This document shows positions 7,384 through 10,487 of a stretch of 10,487 bases of DNA, one piece after another (position 1 is the stretch's first letter; each line of letters starts with the position of its first letter). Both the position numbers and the translations under genes were made by a program. The notes beneath the pieces were generated by a model, which saw only the letters and a program-made list of their open reading frames with translations, ran no database searches and had not been told where the DNA came from. The stretch spans positions 1 through 10,487 of the forward strand of contig CAJAYZ010000005.1 in assembly GCA_903949225.1 (NCBI GenBank), written 5' to 3'. This DNA comes from an uncultured Planctomycetaceae bacterium (GTDB lineage: Bacteria; Planctomycetota; Planctomycetia; Pirellulales; UBA1268).

Positions 7384-8778
7384 ATGCCGTTCCATCTTCA
7401 CCGGTGCGAGGGTCGATTCTCTCGTCGGCGGATCTCGTGGATCGCGATGGTGATTGCCTCATCGTGGGCGGTCGGCGGGGCCAACGGTGGTCGGGGGCAG
7501 GAGATCACGGCGGCCATCTCCGCTGCCCCTGACGTGTCCTCCAGCATCCGTGTGCGTGTCAAAGATCTCGGCTACGCCGACGACGTCGGCGATCAGTTCG
7601 TTCGACTCGTGGCTCCCTGGAGACCGGCGGATTGGAAACGCCGCATCGACCAGGCCCGTCGTCGGGAAGCCGATGGGAAGGACACGGCCAGCGAGGTGGC
7701 CCGGGTTCAGCTGCGTGTCTTGGACGAGCTTCGGCGGCGACTCGCCGAGTCGATCGAACAGGTCGACGGAAAAAGTGACAAGTACCACCTCCATCGGGTT
7801 CTCGAATATCGGCAGTCGCAGTGTCTCGGCAATTGCCAACTGCTCCTCGTGCTCGGTGGCGCGGTTGGGCTCGACGTTCGCCCGCTCGACGTCATGCTTC
7901 CGGTCAAAGGAGACCTCGGCGAACACATGTTCCATAACGCGAGCATCGTGCGACTCGCGGACGGCCGCGCGCGGATGGTGGACGAGCGCTGGAACCTCGA
8001 CAGCCAGCCGTTCGTGTTCACCGAGCATTACTGGCGGGAAGGGGTTCATTGGCGTCTCCTCGATGACGACAATCCCCTCAGGCTCCATCGCCTGATCAGG
8101 GTGCGCGACCTCCGCGGACTCAAATCCGATCTGTGGACGAGCATCGGGTATTCGCGAATGAGGGCCTCGCGCCTTGACGAGGCCCGCCATTTCTTCACGA
8201 GGGCCCATGAACTCGATCCGGAGTCGACGTTCACGCTGCTGGCGCTGGCACAGGTTGCGGCCGCCGACGGAAAGTGGGGCGAGGTCGATGCTCTCGTGGC
8301 CAGATCGCTTCAACTCGATCCAGAACGGGCCGTCGCACACGCGCTCCGGGCGAGCCTGGCGGCCGGTGCGGGGCGCCGCCAGGAGGCGATGTCGTCGTAC
8401 AATTCCGCGATCCGCCTGGTTCCGGAATCACCCGATGCGCTCTGTGCACGCGGGCTTTTGCACCGCGATCTCGGGCATGAGGAAGAGGCGATCGCCGACC
8501 TGACAGAGAGCCTGCGGATCCGTCCGCAGCATGGCCCGGCACTGGTCGGGCGTGGAGGTCTGTACGCTCAAAGAGGTGAGCACAGCCTGGCCCTGGCAGA
8601 CCTCGACGCCGCCATCGCGGCCGATTCGAGTGACGCACTCGCCCACCTCCAACGCGGGGTGGCGCTAGCGCATCTTCGCCGCAACGTGGAGGCGAGACGC
8701 TCGATCGAGGCGTCGATCACTGCCGACCCGGAGTCGCGGCCGCGCGCCGAAGCCGCGATCCAACGATTCGGGCTGTAG
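7384..8778 (+). CDS. Exported transglutaminase-like protein with six TPRs
   Basis: A 464-residue protein of unknown role. Residues 1 to about 35 are a signal sequence with SRRRIS (13-18) before a hydrophobic run (19-33); the paired arginines resemble a Tat signal but the motif is imperfect. About 130-205 matches the transglutaminase/papain-like core: SQCLGNC (C147, C151), LLLVLGGAVGLDVRPLDV, HMFHN (H184) and ADGRARMVDE (D200), giving a plausible Cys-His-Asp triad with C151 as the nucleophile. Residues 247-450 are six tandem TPRs of exactly 34 residues each (starting at 247, 281, 315, 349, 383 and 417), most ending in a DPE-like turn. TPRs bind protein partners, so a peptidase or cross-linking role in a complex outside the membrane is inferred. 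ATG 7384 is preferred over ATG 7447 because it includes the basic n-region; AGGGAA at 7371-7376 is a weak ribosome-binding site. Confidence 0.82.
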   Translation: MPFHLHRCEGRFSRRRISWIAMVIASSWAVGGANGGRGQEITAAISAAPDVSSSIRVRVKDLGYADDVGDQFVRLVAPWRPADWKRRIDQARRREADGKDTASEVARVQLRVLDELRRRLAESIEQVDGKSDKYHLHRVLEYRQSQCLGNCQLLLVLGGAVGLDVRPLDVMLPVKGDLGEHMFHNASIVRLADGRARMVDERWNLDSQPFVFTEHYWREGVHWRLLDDDNPLRLHRLIRVRDLRGLKSDLWTSIGYSRMRASRLDEARHFFTRAHELDPESTFTLLALAQVAAADGKWGEVDALVARSLQLDPERAVAHALRASLAAGAGRRQEAMSSYNSAIRLVPESPDALCARGLLHRDLGHEEEAIADLTESLRIRPQHGPALVGRGGLYAQRGEHSLALADLDAAIAADSSDALAHLQRGVALAHLRRNVEARRSIEASITADPESRPRAEAAIQRFGL

Positions 8779-8830
8779 GCATGGATTCCAACCGTTGGCC
8801 AGCGGGATGACCCCGGCAGAGTCCTCCGGC

Positions 8831-8846
8831 CCGGTCGATCGACCGG
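8831..8846. repeat. Perfect 16-bp palindrome
   Basis: CCGGTCGATCGACCGG is its own reverse complement with no spacer. It lies 52 bases after the stop of the transglutaminase-TPR gene and 128 bases before the penicillin acylase start. It could be an operator for a dimeric regulator or a DNA-level cruciform; with no loop it is a poor RNA hairpin unless the central bases stay unpaired. Confidence 0.6.
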
Positions 8847-8862
8847 AAGCCAACCGGCTTCC
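8845..8862 (+). terminator. Hairpin without a T-tract, possible transcript end
   Basis: GGAAGCC (8845-8851) and GGCTTCC (8856-8862) form a 7-bp perfect stem with an AACC loop. No T-run follows directly (TTGGTGACG), so it is not a classical intrinsic terminator. It shares its first two bases with the 16-bp palindrome, so only one of the two structures can form fully at a time. Confidence 0.35.
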
Positions 8863-8916
8863 TTGGTGACGGCCCGCCAGCAAGGCTGTGGGAAGTTGCA
8901 GAGCCTGCTATCTTGA

Positions 8917-8942
8917 TTTCCCGATTGGGAGGGAGTTTTTTT
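8917..8942 (+). terminator. Weak stem followed by seven T, candidate terminator
   Basis: TCCC (8919-8922) and GGGA (8927-8930) pair around GATT, extended by two possible T-G wobbles, and seven T follow at 8936-8942 after a GGGAG spacer. The stem is short, so termination would be inefficient. It would separate the TPR gene from the acylase gene. Confidence 0.25.
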
Positions 8943-8964
8943 CGACGCAACGGCGACACGCACT

Positions 8965-8969
8965 GGAGA
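8965..8969 (+). promoter_or_regulatory. Ribosome-binding site of the acylase gene
   Basis: GGAGA with 6 bases between GGAG and the ATG at 8975. It supports that start, which also begins a good signal peptide. Confidence 0.6.
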
Positions 8970-8974
8970 CTTCG

Positions 8975-10487
8975 ATGGCCATCCAAGCAGCGTTCGTGAA
9001 GCGGACCAGTCAGTGCGTCGCCGGGGCGATTGCCTGCCTGCTCGCAGCTCCGGCTGAGGCCGGTGAGGCGACGCTTTACCGCGACACCTGGGGCGTGCCC
9101 CATGTTTATGCCGACACCGAGGCGGCCGGCTACCACGCGATGGGCTACGCCCAGGCCGAGGATCGGCTCACCGACATCTACCTCGCCATCCGCGAGGCCA
9201 CCGGACGGATGGCCGAGGTGAAGGGGAAGGAGGCGCTCGGGAATGACTATCTGATGCGCCTCTTTCACAACGACACGCTCCACGAGAAATATCTCGCCAC
9301 GGCCCCCAAGCATGTCCAAGATGCCATCCGTGGCTTCGCTGCCGGGATCCGTGCTTACGTTGCCGAGCATCCCGACGAGGCAGCCGATGTGAAGCTCGAG
9401 ATCGAGGACTGGCATCCGCTCGCCGTCGGCCGCGCCATGATCCTCCGCTGGCCGATCGGCACGATGATGAGCGATCTCCGCAACGCTCCCGAGGCGGTTA
9501 AGCCGGCGATGGGATCCAACCAGTGGGCCGTATCTCCGAAGCGCTCCGCCGACGGCCGTGCCATCCTCCTCTCCGATCCCCATCTCACCTGGGAAGGCAT
9601 GGCCGTCCTTTACGAATCGAGGCTTCACGCCGGCGCCATGCACACCAACGGCTACTCCCTCATCGGCACGCCGATGATGGCGATCGGCCACAACGAACAC
9701 ACCGGCTGGGCTCTCACCACCGGCGGCCCCGACACCTCTGATGTCTACCGGATCGAGTTTCGCACCGAGCCGCGGCTCGAATACCGCTACGACGACCAGT
9801 GGAAGCCGGTGAAGGCGACCGAGTTCACGTTTGCCGTCAAGGATTCCGATCCGGTGACGAAGCCCGCCTACTACACCCATCTCGGGCCGGTGATCAACGA
9901 GCCCGACATGGAGAAGAAGATCGCCTACGTCGGTGCGAGCCCCTACACCGAGCAGGTCGGGCTTTACGACCAGTTTTACGCGATGGGGATGGCAAGAAAC
10001 GTCGCCGAGGTCAACGCCGCCCTCGAACGCCATCAGTACAACGAGCAAAACGTGATGAGCGCCGATTGTGACGGCAACATCTCGTATGTCCGTAACGGCG
10101 CTACTCCCGTCCGCCCTGTGGGCTTTGATTACAGGCGGCCCGTCGACGGGACGACGAGCCAGACGGCGTGGACGAAGCTCCACCCGCAGGCCGAGCTCGT
10201 AAAGATCGTTAATCCCGAGCAGGGCTACATGCAGAATTGCAACATCAGCCCAGCGAACATGATGGTCGATTCGCCGCTGCAGCCGGAGAAGTATCCTCCC
10301 CACGTCTACAACACGACCTGGGATCAAAACAACCCGCGCGGCAGGCGCACCATCGAGCTCCTCCACAACGACGCCTCGGTGAGCCCTGAGGAAGCGAAGG
10401 CCTACGCCCTCGACATCCACGATCGTCTCGCCCGCTCCTGGCAGGGGGAGCTGCGCCGGGCCTACGAAGCCGACGCCGCGTGGGCGG
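8975..10487 (+). CDS. Penicillin-acylase-family Ntn hydrolase, 3' end missing
   Basis: Cleaves an amide bond of an acylated substrate; family members act on beta-lactams, acyl-homoserine lactones and other N-acyl compounds, and the substrate here cannot be read from sequence. The 504 visible residues start with a signal peptide (hydrophobic 15-25, AEA before a cleavage near 29), then the alpha-subunit start TLYRDTWGVPHVYADT (33-48) and GYAQAEDRL (57-65). The precursor should self-cleave at Gly180-Ser181 in MGSNQWAVSP, making Ser181 (codon 9515-9517) the N-terminal nucleophile of the beta subunit. Downstream family motifs are SDPHL (200-204), GHNEHTGWALT (238-248) and QNVMSADCDGNISYVRNG (358-375). 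Full-length relatives are roughly 650-800 residues, so about a third is probably beyond the right edge; no stop is reached. The product should mature to a periplasmic heterodimer. It follows the TPR gene after 196 bases, probably with its own promoter. Confidence 0.92.
   Translation, partial: MAIQAAFVKRTSQCVAGAIACLLAAPAEAGEATLYRDTWGVPHVYADTEAAGYHAMGYAQAEDRLTDIYLAIREATGRMAEVKGKEALGNDYLMRLFHNDTLHEKYLATAPKHVQDAIRGFAAGIRAYVAEHPDEAADVKLEIEDWHPLAVGRAMILRWPIGTMMSDLRNAPEAVKPAMGSNQWAVSPKRSADGRAILLSDPHLTWEGMAVLYESRLHAGAMHTNGYSLIGTPMMAIGHNEHTGWALTTGGPDTSDVYRIEFRTEPRLEYRYDDQWKPVKATEFTFAVKDSDPVTKPAYYTHLGPVINEPDMEKKIAYVGASPYTEQVGLYDQFYAMGMARNVAEVNAALERHQYNEQNVMSADCDGNISYVRNGATPVRPVGFDYRRPVDGTTSQTAWTKLHPQAELVKIVNPEQGYMQNCNISPANMMVDSPLQPEKYPPHVYNTTWDQNNPRGRRTIELLHNDASVSPEEAKAYALDIHDRLARSWQGELRRAYEADAAWA

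Noticed and set aside
8881..8925. Sigma-54 or ECF-type promoter before the acylase (TTGCA at 8896, GGAAGTT at 8891)
   Set aside because: There is no TGG at the right distance for sigma-54, and the spacing from GGAAGTT to TATCTT is too short for an ECF promoter.
9011..9040. Lipobox at Cys21 of the acylase
   Set aside because: The residues before the Cys are A-I-A, with Ala at the position where Leu/Val/Ile is expected, and an AEA signal peptidase I site follows.
8717..10420. A 567-codon open reading frame on the - strand opposite the acylase gene
   Set aside because: It mirrors codons of the penicillin-acylase-family gene and crosses into the end of the TPR gene; no domain is recognisable, so it is a shadow of the coding bias.

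Overview
The window is G+C-rich bacterial DNA with a strong G/C bias at third codon positions, densely coding, with no rRNA, tRNA, insertion sequence, phage gene or CRISPR array that I can see. A CehA/McbA-type metallohydrolase with a tryptophan- and cysteine-rich motif region, several Sec-exported hydrolases, poor Shine-Dalgarno sequences before some genes and a TPR protein with an N-terminal signal suggest a planctomycete (Pirellulales-like). This assignment is inference from protein style, not from a marker gene.

Layout. On the + strand, 2-2227 is the 3' part of a large CehA/McbA-like metallohydrolase that begins before the window. After a 32-base gap comes a secreted PHP-domain hydrolase (2260-3576), and after 77 bases a glucose-6-phosphate dehydrogenase (3654-5573). 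These three could form one transcription unit. The dehydrogenase is unusual: its normal catalytic part (about residues 1-505) is followed by a complete cyclic-nucleotide-binding domain (about residues 512-625) with an intact phosphate-binding cassette. A purple-acid-phosphatase-like metallophosphoesterase lies on the - strand (7022-5583) and converges on it with only 9 bases between the stop codons.

A 361-base divergent region (7023-7383) separates the phosphoesterase from a + strand exported protein (7384-8778), which joins a transglutaminase-like domain to six consecutive 34-residue TPRs. A 196-base gap with a perfect 16-bp palindrome and an overlapping hairpin precedes a penicillin-acylase-family Ntn hydrolase (from 8975) that runs off the right edge of the window.

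How they fit together. Five of the six genes encode hydrolase- or protease-fold proteins. Signal peptides are visible in four of these; the N terminus of the fifth is outside the window. They look like envelope or periplasmic scavenging functions. The cytoplasmic exception is the dehydrogenase, whose sensor domain suggests that entry into the oxidative pentose phosphate pathway is gated by a small ligand, perhaps cAMP. I see no defence or mobile system. The dehydrogenase fusion and the transglutaminase-TPR protein are the most unusual items.
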